Of a stretch of 64,000 nt of DNA, positions 15,937 to 24,226 are shown piece after piece; position 1 is the first letter of the stretch, and each line of letters opens with the position of its first letter. The stretch is from NCBI GenBank assembly GCA_002718895.1, contig PBGD01000007.1, positions 1 through 64,000 on the forward strand, written 5' to 3'. Source of the DNA: Flavobacteriales bacterium. GTDB taxonomy: Bacteria; Bacteroidota; Bacteroidia; Flavobacteriales; TMED113. The position numbers and the translations under genes are program-made. The notes below the pieces were generated by a model that saw only the letters and a program-made list of their open reading frames with translations, searched no databases and had not been told where the DNA came from.

Positions 15937-17874
15937 TTATTTAATTAAATACTTTTTCTCAATAGAACCATCATCATAAATTTCTAAATAAAAGCCTTTG
16001 GTTTTTGTTCTAATATTTCCAGGAACATCAATTACACTAATTAACTTTTTAAAATATAGCCTATTGTCATTTGTTTTTAATAAATCTAATTCAAATAAAT
16101 TGGAGAATGAAAGGCATCCATTACTATCAATATATGAAACTGAATATGATCCATTTTGTAGTGGTATATAATTAAATTGATTAGCGCCATTAATACTGTC
16201 TCCATTTAAAAACCATTGATAACTCATCATGGACGATTCAGTATACAATGTAGATGAAGAGAAATTAATAGAAGCATTACTAGTTGGATAAAATTCAACA
16301 TTTGTAATAATTACACTATCACAACCAACAGGATTATATAAAGAGTCAATATATACACCTTCTTGAGTATATGTTGAATTTAATACAAATGCTGTATCGC
16401 CTTCACAAATTGAATTATAAATATAATTAGTTTCATCTGAACACATCAACCCCTTAGCGACATTAATTGAGTATGGATATAAAGCAATATTAACAGTGCC
16501 AGTATCTTTCAATGTTTGTATATAATCATTTCCATCAATTACATCATATAAAGAGTCAGAATAACTTTTTTCCCAAAATACATTATTGCTATTTGAAAGC
16601 ATATCGTCAACCGACACTATAATAGTATCTTCTGAAATATTTGTTAAAATAATAGACCCTTCTTGTGTTATCTCGTTTTCAAATCGCCAACCAAATAATG
16701 TAGGATATTCAACAATTCTTGGCACACCATTATTATTAAAGAAGGTTACAGTATCCATTAAATTAATTGGTGTTTTGATTCTAGTAGCTTTTGATTTGTC
16801 AATTTTGACTTTATTCCATATTGAGGCAAAAACACCAGTAGCTCGTTTTCTATAATTATTTTGTGTATCTAGAGCATCCCAATTTTCAAAAATTCCACCA
16901 ATATTAAACATGCTAATGTCTTCAACCAATTTATTATTTAAAAATAATTGATGAGATGCGCTAAACATTAAAACTAAGCTCCATCTATTTCGGAATCGGT
17001 GATCAGAAGTATTATCCGTAATACCGTATCCAACCCAAAGTTCATAAGGCTGCAAATTCGTTGTTGTATCTTGAAATCCACGTACGGATTCATAAGTAGG
17101 GATTTGATCAAAAGCATATGCTAATAATTGCTTAGTGGTAAACAATGTGTCGGCACCTTTAAGGTAGAAAAATGCAGACCACCTAAATGCATCTGCTGGA
17201 TTAGTCATATTATACAAGGCTTCATTCCAATACTGTGCCCTAGGGTTAGAAGCACCAAAGTTTCCAGCTGAAACCGCAATTTTAGTGTTTGGTAGAAATG
17301 AACGAATAGAGTCAATATAAATATCACAAGTCGCGGCATAATCTTCAGCAGTAGGAAAATGACTAATGCTGTGTGTGTTTCCAGATTTTCCCATTTCATC
17401 TCCTAGTCTAATTCGTTCAATTGAAACACCATTATTTTTGGCAGAATGTAAACTTTCAAGTTGAGAAGTAATACTACTGCTAATCATATTTAAGCAATAC
17501 AAACCTTCAGCATTCACTTGATTTAATGCATTTTGAAAATTTTCAGGAGTTATGTCAATAACTGTAGCATTTGCTTGACCCCAAGTTAATTGAATAGAAT
17601 CAACACAGCAAGTATCTAAAAAAGATTGAGGGTAAAACCATCCATTGTCCCAATCCCATAAATCTGGAGATGGTGGGTAAGCTAATACGTCAGGAAACAT
17701 AGTAGCAACGGAGTCAACAAAAACACTATCCACCCATGATGGACCCCTCCAAGTTTGACCACCAAAATTAGCTGTTGGAATTGATCTATTAAAAGTATCT
17801 AACTCAAGAATAAATTGTTGCGGAAAAATAAAAGAGCTTAATGAAATAAAAAATATAAATAAAAATTTATTCAT
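15937..17874 (-). CDS. Secreted TIM-barrel-like (glycosidase-like) protein with type IX-like signal
   Basis: A 645-residue protein with signal peptide MNKFLFIFFISLSSFIFPQ. Residues about 20-400 resemble clan GH-A type barrels: ANFGGQTWRGPS at the start and IERIRLGDEMGKSG, where the Glu would match an acid/base position, then TKIAVSAGNFG. The match is by pattern only and no family number can be given. A Cys-containing beta-domain (ICEGDTAFVLNST ... GCDSVIITN) and an Ig-like stretch follow, then the C-terminal signal (ISVIDVPGN ... LEIYDDGSIEKKYLIK). It lies seven bases upstream of the beta-helix CotH-like gene, so it is first in that operon and a candidate partner or substrate. Confidence 0.65.
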   Translation of the reverse strand: MNKFLFIFFISLSSFIFPQQFILELDTFNRSIPTANFGGQTWRGPSWVDSVFVDSVATMFPDVLAYPPSPDLWDWDNGWFYPQSFLDTCCVDSIQLTWGQANATVIDITPENFQNALNQVNAEGLYCLNMISSSITSQLESLHSAKNNGVSIERIRLGDEMGKSGNTHSISHFPTAEDYAATCDIYIDSIRSFLPNTKIAVSAGNFGASNPRAQYWNEALYNMTNPADAFRWSAFFYLKGADTLFTTKQLLAYAFDQIPTYESVRGFQDTTTNLQPYELWVGYGITDNTSDHRFRNRWSLVLMFSASHQLFLNNKLVEDISMFNIGGIFENWDALDTQNNYRKRATGVFASIWNKVKIDKSKATRIKTPINLMDTVTFFNNNGVPRIVEYPTLFGWRFENEITQEGSIILTNISEDTIIVSVDDMLSNSNNVFWEKSYSDSLYDVIDGNDYIQTLKDTGTVNIALYPYSINVAKGLMCSDETNYIYNSICEGDTAFVLNSTYTQEGVYIDSLYNPVGCDSVIITNVEFYPTSNASINFSSSTLYTESSMMSYQWFLNGDSINGANQFNYIPLQNGSYSVSYIDSNGCLSFSNLFELDLLKTNDNRLYFKKLISVIDVPGNIRTKTKGFYLEIYDDGSIEKKYLIK

Positions 17875-17894
17875 GAATATATATTATGTTATAT

Positions 17895-17902
17895 CAAATA
17901 TA
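17895..17902 (-). promoter_or_regulatory. -7 element TATATTTG of the TIM-barrel/CotH operon
   Basis: TATATTTG on the minus strand ends 20 bases before the ATG at 17874. No -33 TTTG at the expected distance. Confidence 0.45.
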
Positions 17903-17962
17903 ACCCTTTTAAAATTGAGAAAAGTTATTACACTTTTATTTGGATTTTAAACTGATGTAAAC

Positions 17963-18820
17963 TTATTTTATTTGATCTAAAAAAAGAGATCTTCCTAAAC
18001 TAATTAACTCATTAGCTTTAAAAAAGTCAAACATGCTGCTAGAACTTCTTGGAACTTTAATCACTAGGTTAGGTTTATGTTTTTCTATTGAATCTTGTAT
18101 TATTTTATCTTGCATAATTTGAAAGGTTCTACCAGCAATATCAAAAAAACTACCAACTTGTCCGTTTTTAGTTAGCGAAAAATTGTCAATATTAATTGGG
18201 AGATAACTACTTAAAGATCGGATATATTTATCATAATCAATTAAATAACTCTTTTCTGTTTTATCGTGATTTGGTTCAAATGAATTTAAGTCAATGCCCA
18301 TTAAAATATCGCCGTCTATTCTTTCTACATGTGATAATGGTAAGGGATTTATAATCCCTCCATCCACAAGAACTTTATTGTTTAGTTTTACAGGTTTTAC
18401 AATTGATGGAATAGCACAAGATGCACGTATGGCATTAAATAAACTTCCTGATCTAAAGACATGCTCCTTGTGTGAAATTAAATCTACAGCTACTGCTGAA
18501 TATGGTGTTTTTAAGTTTTCAATTTCAATATCTTGAAAAATCGTTTTAATTTCATTAAATATCTTATCACCCTTTAATATGCCTTGATGATTAATAGTAA
18601 AATCCATTAGACGAAAAACATCTTTTTTATCTAGTTGTACTACCCAATCTGTAAATTTAGATAGGTTGCCAGATGCATACATTCCTCCAATTAATGAGCC
18701 AATAGAGCAACCTGAAATAGAGGTAATTTTATAGCCTTGTTTTTCTAATTCTTCAATAATGCCAATTGCCGCTAACCCCCTTGCCCCTCCACTTGAAATA
18801 ACTAATGCAACATTTTTCAT
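17963..18820 (-). CDS. Patatin-like phospholipase (RssA/NTE type)
   Basis: A 285-residue protein; the ATG at 18820 is preferred to the GTG one codon upstream. The patatin fold is shown by the oxyanion loop SGGARG (10-15), nucleophile GCSIG (Ser39) and catalytic Asp in LVDGGIINPLPL (Asp153). It has no signal peptide, so it is probably cytoplasmic or membrane-associated, hydrolysing acyl esters of phospholipids or lysophospholipids. The 59-base gap to the acyltransferase upstream holds TATATTTA, a possible own promoter, though co-transcription is also possible. Confidence 0.85.
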   Translation of the reverse strand: MKNVALVISSGGARGLAAIGIIEELEKQGYKITSISGCSIGSLIGGMYASGNLSKFTDWVVQLDKKDVFRLMDFTINHQGILKGDKIFNEIKTIFQDIEIENLKTPYSAVAVDLISHKEHVFRSGSLFNAIRASCAIPSIVKPVKLNNKVLVDGGIINPLPLSHVERIDGDILMGIDLNSFEPNHDKTEKSYLIDYDKYIRSLSSYLPINIDNFSLTKNGQVGSFFDIAGRTFQIMQDKIIQDSIEKHKPNLVIKVPRSSSSMFDFFKANELISLGRSLFLDQIK

Positions 18821-18879
18821 CACTATAAATATAATAGTATTTAATTCATTAATTATTTAAATATGGTTTAGTTCCAATG

Positions 18880-20019
18880 TCAGTATTTACGACCATTTAG
18901 TAAAACACCAATTATTGTTTTACGTACAAATAAATGATATGAAGCAATTGAAATAAAAAAAACAATTGTTATAATAATTATAAATTTTAAAGATATCGGA
19001 ACAGTAAAATGATTTATTAATCCAGGCAATAAAATAGTTAATGGTAGATGAATTAAATATATCCAATATGAAGCATCAAGGAGGTACTTCATAGAATTAT
19101 TATGAAAATTCAAATACTTTAGAAATAATCCAACAAGTCCATAAATAAATAGCCATGTAGAAAACGCATTTAAAATAATTAACATGTAGTTTTCAAGAAT
19201 TTCGAAAAAAAGAAATGAAAGAGTAAATACTATAACTCCAAAAATTGTATAAAACAATGACCCCTCTTTAAAATACTCCATTAAATTATTTGACTTAAAT
19301 AAAAACCACCCAAAAATGTAAAACAAGAAATAAAACATAAAGGTTTTTATGGAGGGGATAAAAGAAATTGAGGCATCTATCCAAATACTATTAGAAACAT
19401 ATAATATAACAGATGTAATTACTGGTAAAATAGAAATTTTTAAAATTGAATTTGACAAAACATAATCATAAGTTCTATTTGAATATTGTTTCAGGAAATC
19501 CATTTTTTTACTTTTTAGTATAATTGCATTAATTAGAATTGGAACTATTGAAAATAACATTAAGTAATATAAAAACCATAAATGCATGGTGTTGAAAGGT
19601 ATAAAAGTAAATAAATTAATGTGCTCCCAAACATTAAAAGCAAGCGCGTTAGATTCATCTAATCTTAAAGCATTTGTGCTAAACTTAATGCATAAACGAG
19701 CAATTGGTGTGAGAATAAATACAAATATTATAAAAGGTAAAAAAATTCTTTTCAATCTATTTCTAATCATTATTTTGGGCGATTTATTATAGAATAAAAA
19801 AGCTGCAAAAAAACCTGAAACAATAAAGAAAATAGGCATTCTAAATATGTGAATTACACCGAATAACCAATCAAAAAATATATGATTTGTTTCACTATGA
19901 ATTGGCCACCCAGGATAATGAGAACTAGAAAATGTTATTGCGGTGTGTAAAACTACTCCTAGCAACATCATGATGCCTCTCAGTGCATCAAGAGCGTGAA
20001 TTCTTTTATTGTTTAACAT
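18880..20019 (-). CDS. Acyltransferase family 3 (O-acetyltransferase-like) membrane protein
   Basis: About 379 residues, starting at the ATG at 20019; a TTG at 20025 is less likely. It has roughly ten hydrophobic segments. Family hallmarks: ALDALRGIMMLLGVVLHTA with the essential His, IFRMPIFFIVSGFFAA, and RNRLKRIFLPF. Such proteins transfer acyl groups, often acetyl, to cell-surface carbohydrates. It follows the 214-residue membrane protein by 20 bases and is in turn followed by the patatin gene. The substrate is unknown. Confidence 0.85.
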   Translation of the reverse strand: MLNNKRIHALDALRGIMMLLGVVLHTAITFSSSHYPGWPIHSETNHIFFDWLFGVIHIFRMPIFFIVSGFFAAFLFYNKSPKIMIRNRLKRIFLPFIIFVFILTPIARLCIKFSTNALRLDESNALAFNVWEHINLFTFIPFNTMHLWFLYYLMLFSIVPILINAIILKSKKMDFLKQYSNRTYDYVLSNSILKISILPVITSVILYVSNSIWIDASISFIPSIKTFMFYFLFYIFGWFLFKSNNLMEYFKEGSLFYTIFGVIVFTLSFLFFEILENYMLIILNAFSTWLFIYGLVGLFLKYLNFHNNSMKYLLDASYWIYLIHLPLTILLPGLINHFTVPISLKFIIIITIVFFISIASYHLFVRKTIIGVLLNGRKY

Positions 20020-20039
20020 AATCAAATGGTATTAAATTA

Positions 20040-20684
20040 TCACTCATCATTTGGGTTAAGACAAACCATAACCATCGTAATAGCAAATACACATTCCCAC
20101 AGTTCTGCGACCCTAGGAATTTGTAATATATTTAAAACTATACTCATTATTAAAAAAACAACACTATACTCCAATTTTGGTATAGGTATACTATATTTTA
20201 AGAATATATTATTAATCGAATTATATTTTTTGTGTATTACAGGTGTAAATAAAAAGTAAACAGACAAAACTGCAACTAATAGATAGGTAAAAATCCATTT
20301 ATTAAGCTTTATTCCATTAATATTTAAATTATGAATATTAGTTTCACTTTGCAGGTTGTTGTCGAGAAAAAAATCTGGTGAACTAATATTAAATATCCTT
20401 TGTCCCCAGGATATCTCTTCAGCAAAGCCAAAAAACAAAATCAAACCCATAATGATCAGTCCTGTTTTTTGAGATAATTTTAATTGTTGCCTTCTTTTGA
20501 CAAAAGATTTAAATAATATACAAGAAGCAATTAACAATGCAATAGCAGAGATGTATTCAATAGATCCATCTTCTTTTACAATTTCGGCATATATAGTTGG
20601 ATTGATAAAGTACATGCTTGTGCACGTACATATAATTATCATGCAAATACAATAAAATCTAAAAGAAATCAAAAAACTAATCAT
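20040..20684 (-). CDS. Integral membrane protein with EEISWGQR motif, function unknown
   Basis: A 214-residue protein with about six hydrophobic segments. Two polar motifs stand out: GFAEEISWGQRIF (about 86-98) and NNLQSETNIHNLN (109-121), with Glu89/Glu90, Arg96, Gln112, Glu114 and His118. I recall this paired pattern from other bacterial membrane proteins but cannot name the family or function. Conserved polar residues inside or next to the membrane suggest an enzyme or metal site; this is inference. It lies three bases after the Gly-His-tailed protein and 20 before the acyltransferase. Confidence 0.6.
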   Translation of the reverse strand: MISFLISFRFYCICMIIICTCTSMYFINPTIYAEIVKEDGSIEYISAIALLIASCILFKSFVKRRQQLKLSQKTGLIIMGLILFFGFAEEISWGQRIFNISSPDFFLDNNLQSETNIHNLNINGIKLNKWIFTYLLVAVLSVYFLFTPVIHKKYNSINNIFLKYSIPIPKLEYSVVFLIMSIVLNILQIPRVAELWECVFAITMVMVCLNPNDE

Positions 20685-20687
20685 TTT

Positions 20688-21113
20688 TTAATGACTATGT
20701 CCGTGTCCGTGTCCGTGTCCGTGTCCGTGTCCGTGTCCGTGTTCATGTGAATGTAATTTTTTAATATCACTTTCGACATTTTCATACAAACTATATTCTA
20801 ATTTACCGCCCAAAAATTTTGCTATTAAAACACCCTCTTTATTATAGTATTCTTCTTTTTTCGGAGCATGGTCATAACAATAATACTTAAGTTGACCATT
20901 TTTATAATACTCTTTAATAAAATTCGATTTTTTGTTTTTTTCTATACGAATTTGACCGTTTTTAAAAAAAGACTTTGAACTTATTTCTTGATTTTTTTCG
21001 TAAGTAACTTCAAGTTTAATATCGCCATTTCTATAGTATGTTTTTTCTATCGATTGTGACAATAAACTAGATAAAGTCAACAAGGTCATTGATAAGAAAC
21101 AATAAATTTTCAT
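20688..21113 (-). CDS. Exported YwqK/MORN-repeat-like protein with Gly-His tail
   Basis: A 141-residue protein with signal peptide (MKIYCFLSMTLLTLSSLLSQ). The mature part holds short repeats of the YwqK/MORN type (YYRNGDIKLEV, FFKNGQIRIE, YYKNGQLKYY, YYNKEGVLIAK). The last 21 residues are His-rich, with seven Gly-His dipeptides ending SH, which could bind Zn, Ni or Cu. This tail is encoded by a perfect hexamer repeat. It heads, with the EEISWGQR protein and the acyltransferase, a gene string with gaps of 3 and 20 bases. Confidence 0.75.
   Translation of the reverse strand: MKIYCFLSMTLLTLSSLLSQSIEKTYYRNGDIKLEVTYEKNQEISSKSFFKNGQIRIEKNKKSNFIKEYYKNGQLKYYCYDHAPKKEEYYNKEGVLIAKFLGGKLEYSLYENVESDIKKLHSHEHGHGHGHGHGHGHGHSH
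20701..20742 (+). repeat. Hexanucleotide tandem repeat (CCGTGT) x7 coding for the Gly-His tail
   Basis: Seven perfect copies of CCGTGT on the plus strand, reading as Gly-His codons on the minus strand. As the unit is six bases, slippage would lengthen or shorten the tail by two residues without shifting frame. The repeat is much richer in G and C than its surroundings. Confidence 0.9.
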
Positions 21114-21157
21114 TTTATAAAATAAAAACTATAGAGCTGTTAATATTATAAAAATTA

Positions 21158-22414
21158 CTATTCAATAATGTATTTTTTGTCCACAGTGCCATCATCATAG
21201 ATTTCAAATTTAAATGATTTATTGGCATTATCTCTACCCATTAAATCTATCCATTGTATTATTGATTTAGTGTTTGGTTTTTCTATTATATTACTAGAAC
21301 TGCAACAAGAACACATTACATCGGGATCTCCCCATTGAGAGCCGGTAGAATTAAAGTTAGTAAATCCGTTGTTTGCATAATCTAAACACCATTCACACCA
21401 TGAGTTTTGGTTTGGTCCCCCATTAGGATCAGATACAGGCCATGCATTGTATGTGTCACAACCAAAATCACACCAATCTTGACAATCAACCAAAGATGTA
21501 TATGTTCCACTTCCATCACCTGGGTCGGTACATTCATAGCCATTTGTTGTTGTGTTTAATTTACAACTCCAAGTGGCTGGTGGTGGAGGGCAACAATCAC
21601 ACATTACATCGGGATCTCCCCAATTCACACCATTAGGATTAAAGTTGGGATAGTAGAATGAATTTGGGTTTTGATAATCTATACACCATTCACACCATGA
21701 ATTTTGATTTGGTCCACCGTTAGGGTCAGATGTTGGCCATGAACTATATGTATTACATTGACACAATTGATCTAGGGTGATGATTATTGAAGAATTTGCT
21801 ACTGCTTCACAGTCAGCTAATGAAGAATACTGTCCACTTCCATCTCCTGGATCTGAGCACTCATAATAAGCAGCTTGCGGATTTATCGTGATACACCAGC
21901 TTGGTGTTGGAGTAGGAGTGCAGCAATCGCAAGACACATCAGGATCAGGACCCCAAGTAGCTCCGGTTGCATTAAAGTTAGTAAATCCGTTATTTGCATA
22001 GTCTACACACCATTCACACCATGAATTTTGATTTGGTCCACCATTAGGATCAGATGCAGGCCAAGTATCATATGTATCGCAAAGATCACAAATAGGTTCA
22101 CAATCCGATAAACAGCAGTATTGACCACTTCCGTCTCCTGGATCTACACATCCATCTGGTGTACAGTTGTAGCTTTCAGTCTGATTATTATCACAACATT
22201 CGCAAGAAACATCAGGATCAGGACCCCAAGTGGCTCCAGTTGCATTAAAATTTTGGAAATTATTGTTAGCGTAATCTACACACCACTCACACCATGAATT
22301 TTGGTTTGGTCCACCATTGGGATCAGATGCAGGCCAAGTAGAATATAGCGAGCAGTCTTGAGAAAATGATGAAAAAGAGATGAGTATTCCAATAAAAAAT
22401 AAGATGTGTTTCAT
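21158..22414 (-). CDS. Secreted Cys-rich repeat protein with type IX-like signal
   Basis: A 418-residue protein starting at MKHILFFIG, the ATG just before the signal peptide. An upstream ATG at 22441 overlaps the promoter. Four near-identical modules of about 54 residues (WPASDPNGGPNQNSWCEWC ... GDPDVMCSCC), each with five or six Cys, alternate with three shorter modules (CVDPGDGSGQY .. L .DC). The mature protein ends with WIDLMGRD ... FEIYDDGTVDKKYIIE, the short sorting signal. The modules are probably disulfide-stabilised; the CVDPGDGSG type occurs in other marine Bacteroidota surface proteins. No enzymatic motif. It has its own promoter. Confidence 0.75.
   Translation of the reverse strand: MKHILFFIGILISFSSFSQDCSLYSTWPASDPNGGPNQNSWCEWCVDYANNNFQNFNATGATWGPDPDVSCECCDNNQTESYNCTPDGCVDPGDGSGQYCCLSDCEPICDLCDTYDTWPASDPNGGPNQNSWCEWCVDYANNGFTNFNATGATWGPDPDVSCDCCTPTPTPSWCITINPQAAYYECSDPGDGSGQYSSLADCEAVANSSIIITLDQLCQCNTYSSWPTSDPNGGPNQNSWCEWCIDYQNPNSFYYPNFNPNGVNWGDPDVMCDCCPPPPATWSCKLNTTTNGYECTDPGDGSGTYTSLVDCQDWCDFGCDTYNAWPVSDPNGGPNQNSWCEWCLDYANNGFTNFNSTGSQWGDPDVMCSCCSSSNIIEKPNTKSIIQWIDLMGRDNANKSFKFEIYDDGTVDKKYIIE
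21302..22354 (-). repeat. Four Cys-rich coding repeats (period about 270-320 bases)
   Basis: Units at 22193-22354, 21920-22081, 21590-21760 and 21302-21463 encode the same 54-57-residue module. They are near-identical in protein and similar in DNA, so they arose by internal duplication. Shorter DPGDGSG modules separate them, giving A-B-A-B-A-B-A. Confidence 0.85.
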
Positions 22415-22438
22415 AATGCTAAATGTTAAAATTTTTAG

Positions 22439-22446
22439 CAAAGGTA
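22439..22446 (-). promoter_or_regulatory. -7 element TACCTTTG of the Cys-rich repeat gene
   Basis: TACCTTTG on the minus strand ends 24 bases before the ATG at 22414. It lies in the gap between this gene and the protease gene upstream. It supports separate transcription and the choice of the downstream start. Confidence 0.45.
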
Positions 22447-22454
22447 CAAATTAT

Positions 22455-24188
22455 TTATTTGTTAAAGATTTTGCGCACAGAGCCATCATGCATAATTTCA
22501 AGATATAATCCTTTTTCTACAGTAGATCTTCCTAATAAATCAATTCTTTTAATTACATGAGATGTATTTAATTCTTCAATTGACAATGGAGTTTCATCAC
22601 ATGCATCACCATAGCCATCACCATCAGAATCAGCTTGATCAGGGTTATAATCCCAGTAACAATTGTCACATGCATTACCAACACCATCATCGTCATTATC
22701 AGATTGAGTAATGTTATAATTTTGATAGCAATTATCACATGCATTACCATAACCATCGCCATCGCTATCTGATTGACTTATGTTATAATCATCAACACAG
22801 TTATCAACTTCATCTAGAATACCATCTCCATCAGCATCAGCAAACGGAGCACCACACTCATATTCTAGAGTTTCACAATTTGAATTTAAGCAACTACTAT
22901 TTAACTTAGGTATCAAAACCTGTGACTTTACAATTGGATGAAACTCGAAATATAAATCTGCAAGGCTAGTTACATGACAATAACTCATTATAGTTCCATA
23001 TTCGTAAGTAGAATTTAAAAATAACCCATCAGGGTTGCCGTAGCAACTATCATCAGGGTCAAATAAGCTTCCATACATATTGCAGTTATCTATTGCTCCA
23101 CCAGGAAAATCATAATTTGCATCAGCATTCCAAACACAATCATGGGTGTGATTAGCACCAATATTGTGACCCAGTTCATGAGATACTACCATAAAATGCC
23201 ACGAATAAAAATTACTAAATGGTTGAGATAAATAATTATAATTAATAGTTGTACCTAGTCCTCCAGTTACGGCATAACCCCATTGATTTGAGCAAAGTAC
23301 ATCTAATTCAGCAAGTCCGCCGCCCACACTTTTTCTAGTAAATAAATGTGCAATATCTCGCTCTACCTGAGTAAATTGAGATGGCCACTGCCAAGTATCT
23401 TCAAATGCATTTAGATATTCGTACATGTCATCATTTAGCTCATTGTACGGACCAGGTGTTTCCCATACATGCACATAACTAGCTTGAACAATTGCATCTA
23501 ACTCAGACGTGTATATTTCACTAACACCAGTTAAAATAGCTAGTGCCCATTCAACAGCATCTTCGCAACTATAATCAAATTCACTATAGGTGTAGAAGTC
23601 AATTTCAACAGCCATATTTAAACATAGTTGGTTACCACTTCGTTCATTTGAATTATGAAAATCTATATTTTGAGGTGTATTATCGCTTGTTTTTGTGTGG
23701 CAATTAAAATTAAAATCAGCAATCGTATCAGACATGTCCACAAGAGCATAATGATTATTCTCTATGTGGACAATTTCATAAACTTTACCATCTTTTTTCA
23801 ATACACCAATTAATACATTTTTATAGATTGATAAACTCCCAGAAATTTGGGTTTTTCCTAAAACTCGATAAGAAATTGTTTTAGGGACGTAATCTTCCTC
23901 CTTATAACCTGTATCAGTTGTCCTACCTAATTTGAAACTTTGAGTGTAAGCTTCAAAATAATTTAACTCAAGTGTTAAGGATGTATTATTGAAAAAAGGT
24001 ATTTGTACAGTCTTATAGCAAGGTTGAAAATTTGTTAAACTATCAATTAATTCTAGGTTTATATCTAAATAAATGGTGTTTTTAGCTTGATTAGTCAAAG
24101 GTTCTCCCGCTATGTCAGATAATATAAAAATATCTGATTGGCTTAAGCAAATGAAAGGGATGAGAATAATGAATAAAATTTTTTTCAC
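22455..24188 (-). CDS. Secreted reprolysin-like (M12B) zinc metalloprotease with type IX-like signal
   Basis: A 577-residue protein starting at a GTG codon; the signal peptide follows at once (MKKILFIILIPFICLSQ). After a long propeptide-like region comes the zinc site HELGHNIGANHTHD (H337, E338, H341, H347) and the Met-turn IMSYCH (M401), as in reprolysin-type metzincins. Residues about 450-530 are three thrombospondin type 3-like acidic repeats (DSDGDGYGNACDNC), expected to bind calcium. The C-terminus (IKRIDLLGRS ... LEIMHDGSVRKIF) is the short sorting signal. A surface or released protease is inferred. Divergent to the CotH-like gene at 24227. Confidence 0.88.
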   Translation of the reverse strand: MKKILFIILIPFICLSQSDIFILSDIAGEPLTNQAKNTIYLDINLELIDSLTNFQPCYKTVQIPFFNNTSLTLELNYFEAYTQSFKLGRTTDTGYKEEDYVPKTISYRVLGKTQISGSLSIYKNVLIGVLKKDGKVYEIVHIENNHYALVDMSDTIADFNFNCHTKTSDNTPQNIDFHNSNERSGNQLCLNMAVEIDFYTYSEFDYSCEDAVEWALAILTGVSEIYTSELDAIVQASYVHVWETPGPYNELNDDMYEYLNAFEDTWQWPSQFTQVERDIAHLFTRKSVGGGLAELDVLCSNQWGYAVTGGLGTTINYNYLSQPFSNFYSWHFMVVSHELGHNIGANHTHDCVWNADANYDFPGGAIDNCNMYGSLFDPDDSCYGNPDGLFLNSTYEYGTIMSYCHVTSLADLYFEFHPIVKSQVLIPKLNSSCLNSNCETLEYECGAPFADADGDGILDEVDNCVDDYNISQSDSDGDGYGNACDNCYQNYNITQSDNDDDGVGNACDNCYWDYNPDQADSDGDGYGDACDETPLSIEELNTSHVIKRIDLLGRSTVEKGLYLEIMHDGSVRKIFNK

Positions 24189-24192
24189 GAAT

Positions 24193-24209
24193 CAAATATA
24201 GTACTTTTG
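24193..24209. promoter_or_regulatory. Divergent promoters of the protease and CotH-like genes
   Basis: Within 38 bases two divergent genes each have a -7 element: TATATTTG on the minus strand (24193-24200), four bases before the GTG at 24188, and TACTTTTG on the plus strand (24202-24209), 17 bases before the ATG at 24227. They flank the palindromic AGTACT. The two promoters cannot easily be occupied together, which suggests mutually exclusive or coupled expression. Confidence 0.5.
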
Positions 24210-24226
24210 TACAAACGCATAATCTT

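Noticed and set aside
20701-22354. Regular repeats as a possible CRISPR array
   Set aside because: The repeats are in coding frame, of very different unit sizes, and no cas gene is nearby.
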